Assembly (NCBI GenBank): GCA_015179125.1
Contig: WHVA01000248.1
Span: 62,001-126,000, forward strand
Origin: Gautieria morchelliformis
Taxonomy: Eukaryota > Basidiomycota > Agaricomycetes > Gomphales > Gomphaceae
Reading direction: 5' to 3'
Length of the DNA stretch: 64,000 nt
A program made the translations under genes and the position numbers. Under the pieces are notes generated by a model that was not told where the DNA came from, did not search any database, and was given only the letters and a program-made list of their open reading frames with translations. Shown here one piece after another: positions 1-12,246 of this stretch (positions are counted from its first letter, which is position 1; each line of letters starts with the position of its first letter).

Positions 1-282
1 CACCTCCTATTTCCTCAGACCAGTCAGTGGCCATCTCCTCGTTTACCACAGTTTTCTCTCTGCGTCCATGGCCCAGTCCCCACGACGCTCCCGGGCTTTC
101 ATGCGCTCTGCACTAGCACACGGAGGACGTGATGGTGCTTAAGGGACTAATATGACCGTTACTTACCTTGCGTTACCCAAGTTCCTGCCAGCTAGTGCCG
201 AGTGAGCTTTGAATAGCGCGCATGCATGCACGTTAGATACAACAATCGATCATGAGTTGCCATGTAGTCAATTGCACATATT
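1..282. other. Left edge, no gene recognised
   Basis: I see no coding frame or repeat that I can name here. The stretch ends where the duplicated ABC-transporter segment begins. Confidence 0.5.
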
Positions 283-3200
283 ATATTAGTGGCGAGTCTA
301 ATGTATTATCAAGGAGTGGGTATTAGAGTGTGAGTAGTGGATATAGTGTGAGTAGTGAGTGCGAGTATAGAGTATAAATTCGTGTTCATAAAAGAAACCA
401 TTATCATCAAAGCATTCAAGCACCATAGAGAACACAGCAAATGGAAAGAGAACGATAACACAGCATTATTTCTTGCCCAGCGCCTGCAGCTGCACATACT
501 CATAGTATCCTCCACGAAGCGCAAGGAGCTCATTGTGAGTGCCCGCCTCGCTCACCTTACCATCCTTGATAAAATATCTAAGGGACTAATCAACACCCTA
601 CATGTATCCATAGAAGAACAGACTCACATGCAATCGGCATTTTGAATGGTAGATAGGCGATGCGCAATGGCGATTGTGGTGCGTCCCCTTGCAGCTTTGT
701 CTAACGCTTCCTGCACAACTCTCTCGGAATTTGAGTCCAGAGCTGAGGTGGCTTCATCTAATAGAAGCACTTTCGGGTTCCGGATCAAGGCTCTAGCAAT
801 CGCGATCCGTTGCTTCTGCCCACCCGAAAGCTGTGAACCTTTTCCCCCTACTTCTGTGTCGAAGCCGCTACGTATATATTGGTTACCAACTACACCAAGG
901 GCTAATATTTGAGATGCTTACTCTGGCAATGACTGGATAAATTCTAAGATGTTGGCGTCCCTGCATGCAGCTTCTAAATCCTCCTGGGTCACAGCGTCGG
1001 CGGGTATGATGGCTCCAAGTAGAATATTGAAGCGAATGGTGCCGGCGTACAGTGTCTAGCCGTGAGTGTAAGCAGAAATAATAAAATGAGTGCATCGCAT
1101 ACTGGTTCTTGAGACACCAAGGAGATATTCTTTCGGTATTCTTGGACATTGAATTCAGAAATCAATTGACCATCGAGCTTGAAAAGAAGCAATAAGCCAG
1201 TAGAATGCACTGATGGAAGATTTCCCACATAAATGTGGCCAGCCAAGGGGTCATAGAAGCGCTCGGCAAGCTGAATGCTGTACAGACACTTAATAGCGTG
1301 AATCAATATAATACACTGTCACGTACATTGTACTCTTTCCAGAACCCGATGCACCTACGAGCGCAATGTACGTGCCAGGTTTCACATCCAGATTTAGACC
1401 ACGCAATACTCTTATACCCGGACGGGTCGGGTAGCGGAAATGGAGATCTTCAAAGCGGACATGGCCTTGGACATTGTCAGTTTTTTTTCCCTCAGACTGC
1501 GCTGCGTCAATTTCTGGAATCGAATCGAGGAGGTCAATGATATTATTGGCTGCGCTTCTTGCAGAAGACATATCAGGAATGAAGGCGAAAATCTGTGATG
1601 CGAACGTAAATTGCAAGTAGCAGGACAAATACAAGACGAATACATTACATTTCCAGCCTGGAGTGCACCAAAGATAGTATTCTGGCGACTAATCAGCTAG
1701 GCCATGATGCAGTTAATAAATACCAGCGTACGTTGAGACAAATAAAAAATTGCTGTATATTGTATTCAGTGCTCGCAACCAGCCGAGAGCCGTACCAGAA
1801 GACAAGTGAGACAGCGAAGAATACCATGGCCTGTGAAAGTGAGAAAAGCAGATTGGACCAGATGGCGGTCTTCTTGGAATCACGAAGTGGTTTAAGGAGG
1901 CTTTCTGAGTATATCGTGCAGCAGTCGTCTTCACGAGTGAGAGATGCTACGGTGCGAATGGCGCCTGCCGCTTCGCAAGCAAGATGCGCTGATGATTCGT
2001 GTGCATTCTTATTCCTCTCGTCTTTGAGTACGACGACGTGCTATAGTAAAACATTGAAACACAGGTGTGAGGAACAGCTATAGTGACGTAAAGCGAAGAG
2101 ACTTACGAGATGGATGAAGCCAGTGGTTACGATAAAGGGTATGCAGGCTAGCGGACACCAGACTTTCAATCCAATCCACTTCAAGGAACGCTAGTCTTAC
2201 CAATGCCAACGAGCGCAAGCTTCCAGCCATATGCAAGACCAATAATGCACCCTCCCACCAGACATGCGGTGCTTTGTATGATCCTAAACCGAAGTTACAG
2301 ACTCAGATAAGGTTGGGGTCAAGCAAGACTCACTGTCCCAACGTGATACCAGCAAGACCGTCCACTTTCTGCGGGTTGTCACTTAAGCCGGATATTAAAC
2401 TTCCTGTCTGAAGAGTCAGTTAATAATGGTCAATAGCATATCCACCATCTGCGCCAGAGGCCTGCATAATACACACGGTGTTTTTCTCCTCGTCAAAAAA
2501 CTCGACTGTTTCGACAATGGTAAGCGCATCGCAAAGTTGATCGAAGGCACTCACTGTCTTGTCTAATGATGGCTTTGAAACTCAAAGACCGCACTGTATA
2601 AGTCAGCTTGGCCGCCGCACTGCTAAACAAGTAATTCTGGCATCCCATAGATACGGCCGCGACGATAGCGATGAGGAAGATCCACAGCGCATCCCGGTCG
2701 ACCGCCACTCGCAGACCATGGTGGTCTGTAGTCTGGAACGCATTGAGCGTCATGCCTGACAACCCAGCGAGGTTAAAAAATGAGAAAACACGAATTCGCC
2801 CCGCTCACCGTACACAATGCTATACACAGGATATATCATACCAGCAACTATCGCACAGGCCGATCCTACTAGGTACCTGGGCCAAGTATCGCGGTTCAAA
2901 TTTCCTATGCGGGAGAATAGATGGGGGATAGAGCGCATATGTTGTTTGTCATTGTCGACCTGGCGTTTCCCCAAGATTTCACTCGCAACCGATCGGCTCC
3001 CGGTCTCATGGAGACTGAGTGGCACCTCTTCCCGTGTAGCTTGATGAATGCCACTGATATCATCCTGGGCCTCTTCGCCATGATATATGCTATCGCCGAC
3101 CGTCTCCTGTTCTTCACGTAATTGCTGCGCCTTCACCAGCTCTGCATACGCACTATCTTGACGTGCGAGCAGCTGGTCGTGCGTGCCCTCCTCAAGCACT

Positions 3201-6200
3201 GCCCCGGCACCCATCACGTAGATACGATCTGCTAACTTTATCGTCGAAAGACGGTGTGCGATTGTGATAGTCGTCCTGCCAGCGGTAGCCTTGTCTAGAG
3301 CATCCTGAACAACACCCTCAGACTGCGTGTCTAGTGCACTTGTCGCTTCGTCCAAGAGCAATATCCGAGGGTTTGACACGATCGCTCGTGCAATCGCAAC
3401 GCGTTCTTGACGAATAATGTTGTAAACCTCTGAATCGCGTCATCGCCATTCGCCGTACTCACGTTTCTGACCTCCACTAAGTAAAAATCCCTGCTCGCCA
3501 ACCTTTGTCTGATACCCGTCCGGAAGGTTGCTGATGAAACCGTCTGCGTTCGCCTTTATACAGGCAGCTTTAACGAGATTACGCTTTTCTTCCTGTGAGG
3601 CTGTCTCCCACTGGGTCCCTATAAGTCCATATGCGACATTTCCTTCGATGGTTGTGGAAAAAAGTGTCGGCTCCTGTGAGACTAGCCCGATCTGACTACG
3701 AAGCCACTTGATGTTCAGGTCCTTTACGTCCCGTCCGTCGAGTTTCACTGCACCAGAGGTTGGATCGTAGAACCGCTCCACGAGCGATACGATTGTGCTG
3801 CAATATTATGGATAATCAATTGTCTGACCATCAGGGTGTCTCGCACCTCTTCCCAGAGCCACTAGCCCCAACTATGGCTGTGGTCTTTCCCGCTTCAAAT
3901 GAAATGGTAATGTCTTTTATAACGGGCACACTCGGCCGACTAGGATAGTTGAATTGGACATGGTCAAACTCGATAAGGCCGGAGACGTTTTCCGGTTTGA
4001 GACCATCAGGGGAGGCACTGTCGATGGACGGAATGCGTTCGATTGTCTCGTACAGCTTGGCAGCGGCACCTCGGGCGTGAGTTATTGCTGCAAAATGAAG
4101 AAGTGAGTGGCGCGGAACAAGCCATTGAAGATCAAATAAATGCTTGATGGCATACATGCACCACTGGAGAAACAACACACCTTGCAAAGTTGGCGCCATA
4201 AGTGTTAGAGATGTCGAGCCCACGAATATAGCCGAGAACACTGTGATGACCGCCCCTATACTCGCGTTTCCTTGCAATATCAGGGTCGCGCCGAACGAGA
4301 ACGACAAAGCATATCCCGAATAGATGATGAAAAAGAATGTTGCTAGTCCGCAGCCTATATGGGCACTTAAGACATGTTCAGTAATGCAGGTTTGTCGATA
4401 GCACCCACCTTGCCATACGGCAGCCTTAGCGTCAGCCACAAGCGAGTTATGTACACGGCCGTCGTATAATTGCGAAAGCTTCGTCTGCGTCCCAAATGCA
4501 TGTGCAGTCCTGATGGTAGAAATGACTTCTTCGGCGAGTGAGCCACCTTCTGCAATGGCTGTTCGACCTAATCTGTGGAAGAGCAATAGTAAGAAGAAGG
4601 GTAATAGACAGGATCACATGATATAAAAAGTAAAACAAAGCTATAAAATGTGGGTTCAATGGTAGATATTCATGATTTGAGGTACGAAAGGTAAGCAAAC
4701 AGGCTACGACAAGTGAGAAGAATCCGACACGGGAGAACAAGACCTACTGCTTGTATGCAGTGAGAAATTTGCCCAGGATGCCACCCGTTATTATCATGCA
4801 AGGTAAAATTGAGCTCAATGCTAGCGCAAGACGCCAGGACCTGGCGTACGCCACTTATCCTATTCTCAGCTGTGCGAACGGGCCAGAAAATGTAAACACT
4901 CTTACAGGCGAACCCGCTGAAAAAAGCGCCAGAATAATTGAACACAACTACACGAGGGGATTATATTGAGAGAAAAGGCCAGGAAACAGATACCACGTAC
5001 GTGCCACTTTTTCAGATGTACCTTGTTGTAACAGATCTAAGAGGTGGTGAGATGGGAAAGTGAAAATTCAGAAAAGTAATCGTACGGGTATCCGTCTGAA
5101 TCCGTGTTGCAATTTCGCCAGGGCCTACATTGTCGAAGAAAGCAATATCTTGTCGGAGGACGGCACGCAGATAGGTCTCCCTTACACGCTTGGCCATCAC
5201 TTGGCCTACCGTGGACTGTGTTCAGTAGGAACAACGGTAAGAGGTTCACGATGAAGCTAGGCACCTGTGTATGTCCAAATAAACATATACGTATACGTAC
5301 ATATAAACGACGCCAGGCCGATGTATGTAATGTAGCTCGCATCGAGGGCTGCCGTAGCGCGAAAGTCGTCTGCCGCGGCGATAAGAGCCTCATTGTGGAC
5401 ATCGAAGTGAACGGCATTGGCTACTATGCCGAAGTTTACAAGGGAGTTGGTAAGGTTTCCGAAGAAGAGGGACATAAGTGGCTGCGAGGCTTGAGTCAGA
5501 ACATGTAAGACTTGGCTGAGCAAAAATATACGGACTTGAGCTGCACCAGCTGCCACCGCTGCGATAATACCTATGCAGTCCATGAAAATTTCGCGCCTGG
5601 TCGCAAACCTAGAATCGCGAAAAGTTTATTGGTTTATGGTATGACTTTGCGGGAAAGGACAGCTACCAGAAGAGGTCTGTCACCCCAACTCCAGGCAGAG
5701 GCTGTTGTGGCCCAGGAATAGCAAGTGAGATGTCTGCATCAGAGCCGGTGCCGGATTCGAGCTTGGGCTCGCCACCGTCGAGTTCATTCTTGCCTTTTTC
5801 CCTGGAAAAAAATCTGCCTTTCATTATTATGGAGCCTGACTCCTGATCTGTGTCGTGTGAGTTGGCAATGATTTATGAGGGAGCAGAGGCGGAGTTGCGA
5901 GTTGAAGCGGGCCTAAGTATCGCCAGCCAGCGGCGATGCACTTTAAGCGTTACTTAACTTACTTATATAACTTATCCAACGTGTTACACATGTCTGGCTC
6001 TATGGCCCTCACTCGTGACGTTTGTGGCCAAGCGTTGCACATCCAGATCCAAGGTGACACTGCTTTTTCATCATAGCTCGGTATTCGGCCGCCGGCGGCC
6101 GCTGGCTGCAACCGGTAAGTATTGCCATCATCTCTTCATTTCTTCCTGATGAAAATGTTGAAGAGCTGCGCTGGGCGCTGAAGGGTTTGACATGCCAACG

Positions 6201-6993
6201 ACTGGAACGCAAGTCTCAGTTTTTATACACCGTATCTGGAATCTGCCACTGTGATCCCGGCCATGCGTCGGAAGTTGGAATCCGGATGAGTCAAACGACC
6301 CTTGCGCGCCGGTCGACGTAGTGCTTCCGGCGGCTGGCTGGTTGGGATATTGCCAAGAACCCGAAGGTCGAAGGTCCCCTTGGAAGGGGATTATCGGGAG
6401 GCACCGCGCCCCTGCAATCCTTGTTGACTGCCAGAATGTGATCCCCGCTCAGCTCAGTTTGTTCTTATAATTATTTTTTTTAGGGGAGTCCATTCCTATG
6501 ATTCGTCACATTAGATTAGTAACCCTTTGCCAGGCATGCAACAGCCTGAGCGTGTTACAGTAAATACTGCAGACCCTCAACTGTCACCCCGAGCAGGAAA
6601 CAGGCTGAGATTACGGGAATCACAGAGTCGACAGGAGATAGCAGCCAGACCAAAAACATTTGTTGGACTACAGAGAATCCGGGCGGGCATGAGATAATTA
6701 ATGTCCGAGAGAGCTAGACTCACGGAGCCAGACATATTCTGAGGGTTTAACATCTAACGGAAAATTTATGAAAATACAACACGAGCACACAACGAAGAGT
6801 TCAAAACGAAACTGAGTTATGTAATAGAAACCAAAGAATAGGCCAGGCACAATATTAAGAGAAAGGTGTAAAGCTGAATCAAGGGGCGGCGGGTAGAGGA
6901 AGAGGCTATCCGTGCAGGAAATTAAGTCCGTACCTACCGAGTGAATTGTGTCGACAGAACCCTCCCTCGAAGGGGACCAGAGCGGATGCAGGA
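283..6993. repeat. Segmental duplication, copy 1 (ABC transporter block)
   Basis: This block is repeated in the same orientation at 49107-55788. Identity is visible by eye from the first shared bases (atattagtggcgagtctaat) through the whole transporter gene and its upstream region, to a shared stretch ending near ggaccagagcggatgcagg. Small indels are scattered, mostly in introns and upstream DNA; the coding exons are the best conserved. The copies are separated by about 42 kb, and the retroelements present now lie between them, not inside them. Confidence 0.9.
466..5824 (-). CDS. ABCB-type full ABC transporter (multidrug/pheromone exporter family), copy 1
   Basis: The predicted protein is an integral membrane ATP-driven exporter with the order TMD1-NBD1-TMD2-NBD2, spread over many short-intron exons. 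I chose the ATG at 5824-5822 because its first exon ([11 protein letters not shown]...) splices in frame into [21 protein letters not shown]1 has Walker A GASGSGK completed by ST after an intron (near 3850), LSGGQK (near 3470), Walker [13 protein letters not shown] (near 3350) and the H-loop [11 protein letters not shown]2 has Walker [10 protein letters not shown] (near 1350), QLSGGQKQ (near 830), [11 protein letters not shown] (near 750) and its own H-loop. The C-terminus ends [13 protein letters not shown] at a TAA at 466-468. I saw no in-frame stop in the exons traced. The family includes P-glycoprotein, fungal Pmd1-type exporters and Ste6; the substrate cannot be read from sequence. It has a close paralogue at 49278-54633. 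Confidence 0.9.
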
Positions 6994-8211
6994 GGGAAGG
7001 CACACAGGAGTGGTCCAAGAGATTATCTGCGCCAAGCACTTTTCTCTCGTCTGAAGCGGGGTCTCACCTTCTGGTGGTATGCATGTGAGAGCTATGACAT
7101 TTCGCACAGTGGGGCTGAGGCGTATTGATGCGCGATAGAAGCCAGGCTCCATGGAGACAAGTAGACCAGGCGCCTCAACCTATTCTGGTGGCAACTCTAT
7201 ACTGGTCATCATGAATACAATCCGCAGTCTGAGAGCGCCGCACTTCATTGAGACCTAATTCGGCGGACTGTGGGAGTGCTCTTGAGATAATTTCAGGGGA
7301 AATTATGGCTGTCTCAACTTTAGATTTAGACCAGCGATGAATGCCTGAAAAATTTGGTGCTGCAGTCTGGCATCGGTGTGGACGGTTAGTTACTCAGTGA
7401 AAACCTGACGTCTTGTCCCATCTTTCGTGAACGGTAAGTACTAGAAAATTTGCGTCAACTCGACGCCACGCTGCTCTATGGCTTGGCCTGCAAATTAGCC
7501 GAGTCAAGCCACGTTTTGGGAGCCGGGTGCCGCCCCAGTCCCCGATCTGACTTTAAATCTGTCAGAGCTTAAAAATGCCGGCAGTAATTATACGGTCGGG
7601 AGGCCTGGTGCCGCCCGGCATCAACGGCCGCTAACTTTCGGCGGTCAACGGTATGTATAGGCGTTGACCGCCAACAAAATCTAACAAGTTCGGACCATCA
7701 ACTGGGACCGTCTAACTATAAATAATAGTGGACCGGGCACCACAGGTAGGTGGTGTCTGTCGACTCTGGCGACGAATGCGGGTGCCTGGCACGCACGCGC
7801 CACACGCTCGTGCCGTGGCACATCCTGCTTCCCGCCCGCACAATCGTCGGGATCGTCACAACCATCACAGCTTCCCCAACCTGCGCAACCTGCAAAAACA
7901 ACGGCTACAACCGCTATAGCCGACCCAAGCACCCTAACCACCTCAACCATCCGAACCCCCACGCCCTGTGGTCATCAGCCGTCGGCTGGCGGCGCTGGAG
8001 AACTTGGGGATTCGCTATTTCCGTCCACCGTGGTGTTTTTCGCGCTGACGCTATCGCAAAGCACACCGAGGATCTATCCACACGTCATGCTACGTGTGAA
8101 CGCCATGCTCCACCGAGTTAGGGCAGGGGTGCTCGTAGTGCCTGTCAAGTCTTCTCAATCCCACGTTCTCGCGCATTCCCTCGCAATGACTCCCTCGTCC
8201 CCCATCCCACC
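6994..8211. other. Intergenic stretch and likely 5' region of the NLR gene
   Basis: No convincing gene is visible. The short open frames at 7681-8215 overlap on both strands and match nothing I recognise. A TATA-like ctataaata at about 7714 and a C-rich run before the ATG at 8212 could belong to the NLR promoter and leader. A short upstream ATG at 8186 opens a 10-codon frame whose TGA overlaps the ATG at 8212. Confidence 0.4.
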
Positions 8212-11200
8212 ATGACATCTAACTCCTCAATGGACCACAATGAGCAGGTCGCCAAAGCTTTTCCTTCATCCGGGCATGACAAAACGCTGCCGATCGTAGA
8301 ACCATCTTTGGTACCTTTGAAGGTATGCAAGGTTTATTCCAGGAGGCTAAAGAATAAACCGGACTGACTATCTGACGAATCTGCATGAATAGGTCGTATC
8401 ACTGTCTACTTCTGGCCTTGCTACAGGGGGAATGGGCATCGAATCTAACCCCACGACGCAAACCGATGAGCATCGAGGTACCGGGCTCAGGTTGCTTTCA
8501 CTCGGTGATGTTTTGATGCTTGTTATATGACATCTTCTGACACCCTCAGCAGATGGCGGCGGCATCCGTGGCTTGTCCGAACTTATCATTCTACAAGAAA
8601 TCATGCAAAGAATCCAGCGCCAAGAAGGGCGACCCACGGTGCCCCTTCCTTGCGAATATTTCGACTTAATCTGCGGCACGAGTACAGGCGAGTAAGTCAC
8701 TTGCTTAATGATCACCGTTGCTCTCTAATACGGACCATGCAGGCTCATAGCACTTATGCTGGGCCGCCTCCGCCTACCCATAGATAAAGCGATCGAAGCC
8801 TACGCCAATTTCGCCTCAAAAGTGTTCTCGGAGAAGAAACCATTTTGGAAGGATGGAATGTTCAAGGCTAGCAATTTGGAGAAAGCGATTAGGGCGATCA
8901 TCCAGGAATCGACTGGCGACCCTAACGCACGCATGCTCGATCCGAGACCAAGCAGCGAAGTGTGCAAAACGTATGTTATGTTCACGTTGCCGCTCTTTCT
9001 TGACTTGGTACACAGCTGACCGTTGCCCAGTTTCGTCTGCGCGATGCCCGCAAATAATATGAGCACACCCCGCCTCTTTCGTACGTACACCGTAGACAAA
9101 TATGAATCATTCGACTGCACTATATGGGAGGCAGCTCGTGCCACGTCTGCCACTCCTACCTTTTTCAAACGGATTTTCATCGGGATTCCACTTATGCCTG
9201 AATCATTTGTCGATGGCGGCCTCGGTTGCAGCAATCCTATCAAGCAAATCCTCAACGAAGCAGAACACATATTTCCACACCAACATCTTGCTTGCATCAT
9301 CAGTATTGGCACTGGACATGTCACCACTGCTGGCCTGCCGGCACCTAGTCTGCGTAACAATGTCATACCATTAGGTGTAGTTGAGGCATTGAAGAAGATC
9401 ACCATGGAATGTGAGACAACAGCAGAGGAAATTGAGCGGCGTTTCAGATCTGCACCGAATGTTTACTTTCGGTTCAATGTGGAGCAAGGATTGCAGAGTG
9501 TAACGTCAGCACAGTTGGAAAGGTTACCTGAGGTGAAGACACACACATTGCAACATCTTCAGCGGGGAAAAGTAGATGAGATGGTAACAGCTGCTGTCAT
9601 TGCTCTTAGGGAGCGCCGGGAAGTGATAGCTGCTGCACACCTCAGTGTGTACAACTTGCAATGCCTCACAGCTGATGACATATGTTTTATGGTAGATGCT
9701 GTAGGTGCAGGGGTGTTGTCACAGCATGGAGTCCTCATATGGACAAAATATGAAGCTGAAATGCAGCCGACTATTGACCAGCTATCAGGTAAATATGGAG
9801 CTCGCTGTAAGGGTTGTCCTCCACCTACGAGCAGATTTACCGGAAGAGTAGATATCCTTATGCAACTTGAGGGATATTTCTTCCCAGACCGGACATCCAC
9901 TGTGAAGGAGGAACAGTGCATCTTTGTTTTGTATGGGCTTGGTGGCGCTGGAAAAACACAGATTGCATTGAGATTCATTGAAAGATTTTATCAACGGTGG
10001 GATAGTTTACCTGGGTCTGTTATGTTTGGACTAACTTGTGTTATGTTTAGTTTTTGGAGAGTCTATTATGTTGATGCAAGGAGTGTGACCACTATGGAGT
10101 CTGGCCTTGAAGATATTGCTCAGGAAGAGGGTATTGGTGAGACTGCCAAAGATGCTCTTCTCTGGCTTTGTGGACAACACCAAGGGTGGTTGCTCTTCAT
10201 GGACAATGCTGATGACCATGACATAAACCTTCTAATGTACTTCCCGCTCTGCAAGCATGGAAATATCATTGTGACAAGTCGCAATGTGGAGTGTTGTGTG
10301 CATGCACCCAGCTCCAACTGCCATGTGTCAAGTATGAATGCTGAAGAAGCTATTCAATTGCTCCTTGTGTTCTCTGGAGTCAAAGATTCTGCAAAGAATC
10401 TTAGCTTAGCCTCTATGATTGTCAAAGAGCTTGGCCATCTTCCCCTGGCCATTGTACAAGCGGGTGCCTATATCTCAAAGGGATGTGGTTTAAATGAATA
10501 CCTGAAGATTTTCCAGAAGGATTGAGCTCAACTGATGAGCAAGCACTCAGTACAAATGGTGGATGATTATCCATGGGCAGTATATGTGACATGGGAGATT
10601 AGATTTAGAAAGCTAAGTCCCATTGCAGCAACCCTGCTACACCTGTGTGCATTTTGCCATTATAGGGGGATTTCCAAAAGCATCTTTCAAAAGGCCTCTC
10701 TCATGGATCTAGATGGACAATTTGATGATACAAGACGATTTCTGCATAACTTTCAAACCACAGATGGTGGCTGGAGTGACTTTTAATTTCAGGAGATCAT
10801 TAATGACTTAGCTTCATACTCATTAATTAGTATTGATGAAGAAGACAGTAGATTTTTCCTTCATCCACTAGTACATGTCTGGGCTTGAGATAACCTAGAG
10901 GTGGCAAAGCAGGAGAATAAGCAAGCATGTACAATGCAGATACTAGCACTTTGTATCCCATATGAAGATAGTACAGAGGACTATACTTTTAGGAGATCTT
11001 TTCTCCCTCATATCGATGAGCTACATTCCAAAGCTACAGATTCAAACATGGCGGAAAAAATTGCACAAGTGCTTGATGAAGCAGGGCGATGGAAGGATGC
11101 CGAAGAGCTGGAGGTTAAGGTCATGGAGACAAGGAAGAGGGTCCTTGGTGAGGAGCATCCTGACATGCTGAGGTCCATGGCGAACCTGGCCTCAACCTAT

Positions 11201-11756
11201 TGGAATCAGGGCTGGTGGAAGGATGCTGAAGAGCTGGAGGTTCCAGTCATGGAGGCAAGGAAGAGGGTCCTTGGTAAGGAGCATCCTGACACCCTGAAGG
11301 CCATGGGCAACCTTGGCTCAACCTATCAGAATCAGGGCCGGTGGAAGGATGCTGAAGAGTTGGAGGTTCAACTCATGGAGGGAAGATGGTCCTTGGTGGG
11401 GAGCATCCTGCTTGGTGGGGAGGAAGAGGGTCCTTGGTGAGAAGCATCCTGACACCCTGGAGGCCATGGGCAACCTTGCCTCAATCTATTGGAATCAGGG
11501 CCGGTGGAAGGATGCTGAAGAGCTGGAGGTTCAAGTCATGGAGGCAATGAAGAGGGTCCTTGGTGGGGAGCATCCTGACACCCTTGAGGCCATGGGCAAC
11601 CTTGCCTTGACCTATTGGAGTCAGGGCCAGTGGAAGGATGCTGAAGAGCTGGAGGTTCAAGTCATAGAGGCAAGGAAGAGGGTGCTTGGTAAGGAGCATC
11701 CTGACACCCTGAAGGCCATGGGCAACCTTGCCTCAACCTATCAGAATCAGGGCCGG
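8212..11756 (+). pseudogene. Patatin-NB-ARC-TPR NLR-like gene, 5' part, broken
   Basis: This is a fungal NOD-like receptor architecture: a patatin-type lipid hydrolase, a nucleotide-binding switch and a repeat sensor. I trace five exons: 8212-8322, 8393-8504, 8550-8691, 8743-8970 and from 9031, all with GT/AG introns and consistent phase. The patatin part has DGGGIRG (residues ~76-82), the nucleophile elbow GTSTG (~117-121) and the dyad aspartate in FVDGGLG (~260). NB-ARC has P-loop GLGGAGKT (~501-508), kinase-2 WLLFMDNADD (~590), a TSRN segment and a GLPL-like LGHLPLA. The frame then meets TGA (10523), TAA (10784) and TGA (10886) before TPR units start near 11070. The two TGAs replace positions where relatives usually have Arg. 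The TPR array has a frame-breaking rearrangement near 11390-11430 and is cut by a gypsy insertion at 11757. A truncated patatin-NB-ARC product of ~696 residues remains possible. Confidence 0.85.
11086..11756 (+). repeat. Tandem TPR-coding units (126 bp / 42 residues)
   Basis: The units follow the pattern GRWKDAEELEVQVMEA..., then KRVLGKEHPDTL, then MGNLASTYQNQ. That is a 42-residue tetratricopeptide repeat of the kinesin-light-chain/TPR_10 kind. About six units are visible, differing by only a few residues and nearly identical at DNA level. One unit (11370-11450) is scrambled by a partial internal duplication (ccttggtgggga... followed by ccttggtgagaa...) that shifts the frame. The last unit is interrupted by the LTR at 11757 and resumes at 22646. 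Confidence 0.85.
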
Positions 11757-12246
11757 TGTAAGGGCAACCCTGGCTGGTTGTGGAGATCACACTACCACAC
11801 AACTGACAAGGGGAAATCCAAAGTATGTATAAATGAACAGAGTATACAAGAGAGGGGATTCTCACCTGACAAGGGGAAATCCAAAGAGAAAAGTCTAAGG
11901 ACCCCCAATGTCAGCGAGCCCGTATTATACTACGCTGCACAGCCAGGGACAACACTTGGCACCCGCCATCAACCCTGCATCCTCCTGACCTCCCTGACCC
12001 TTGATCGACCCTTGATGCCACCTATTACGCGAGTCGCTTGATTTCCGACACTGTTCTGAGAGTGGAAGTCGGAAATTGGAGTGGAACTGGCAAAGCGAAC
12101 AGAACTGGTGGAAGTTCTCCCAGAAGCGGAATAATTTCCGAAAGCGGAGGCGGAGATGGAATCGGAACTGGAAGCGGAGTTGGAAATGGAGTCGGAACTG
12201 GGCGTGGTGTCGGAACTGGAAATGGAAAACAGGGTGTCCTCTGACA
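11757..12246 (-). repeat. Gypsy LTR, left (3' LTR of element)
   Basis: It matches 22156-22645 with about nine substitutions, most of them at CpG. A purine-rich tract on the minus strand (12260-12247, AGAGGGGGG...) lies directly before it and should be the polypurine tract. The integrase/chromodomain frame runs on into this LTR as a serine-rich tail of about 90 codons. Confidence 0.92.

Noticed and set aside
466-5824. Naming the ABC genes STE6 (a-factor exporter)
   Set aside because: The architecture fits, but nothing visible separates pheromone exporters from multidrug exporters, and there are no mating-type genes nearby.
7681-8215. Overlapping small frames upstream of the NLR
   Set aside because: They overlap on both strands, show no family resemblance and fit leader/promoter DNA.
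10015-10050. Short in-frame intron in the NB-ARC region (gtctgtta...tttag)
   Set aside because: At 36 bp it would be unusually short and the frame is open through it; left as coding.
466-11756. Secondary-metabolite cluster (exporter plus patatin hydrolase)
   Set aside because: No synthase, P450 or regulator is present, and the patatin is part of an NLR, not a free enzyme.
11086-11756. CRISPR-like or satellite array
   Set aside because: The 126-bp period is in frame and encodes TPR units.
11313-12041. 242-residue open frame with TPR repeats and a long tail
   Set aside because: It starts in a shifted TPR unit and its second half is gypsy LTR read in the wrong direction, so it is not a gene of its own.
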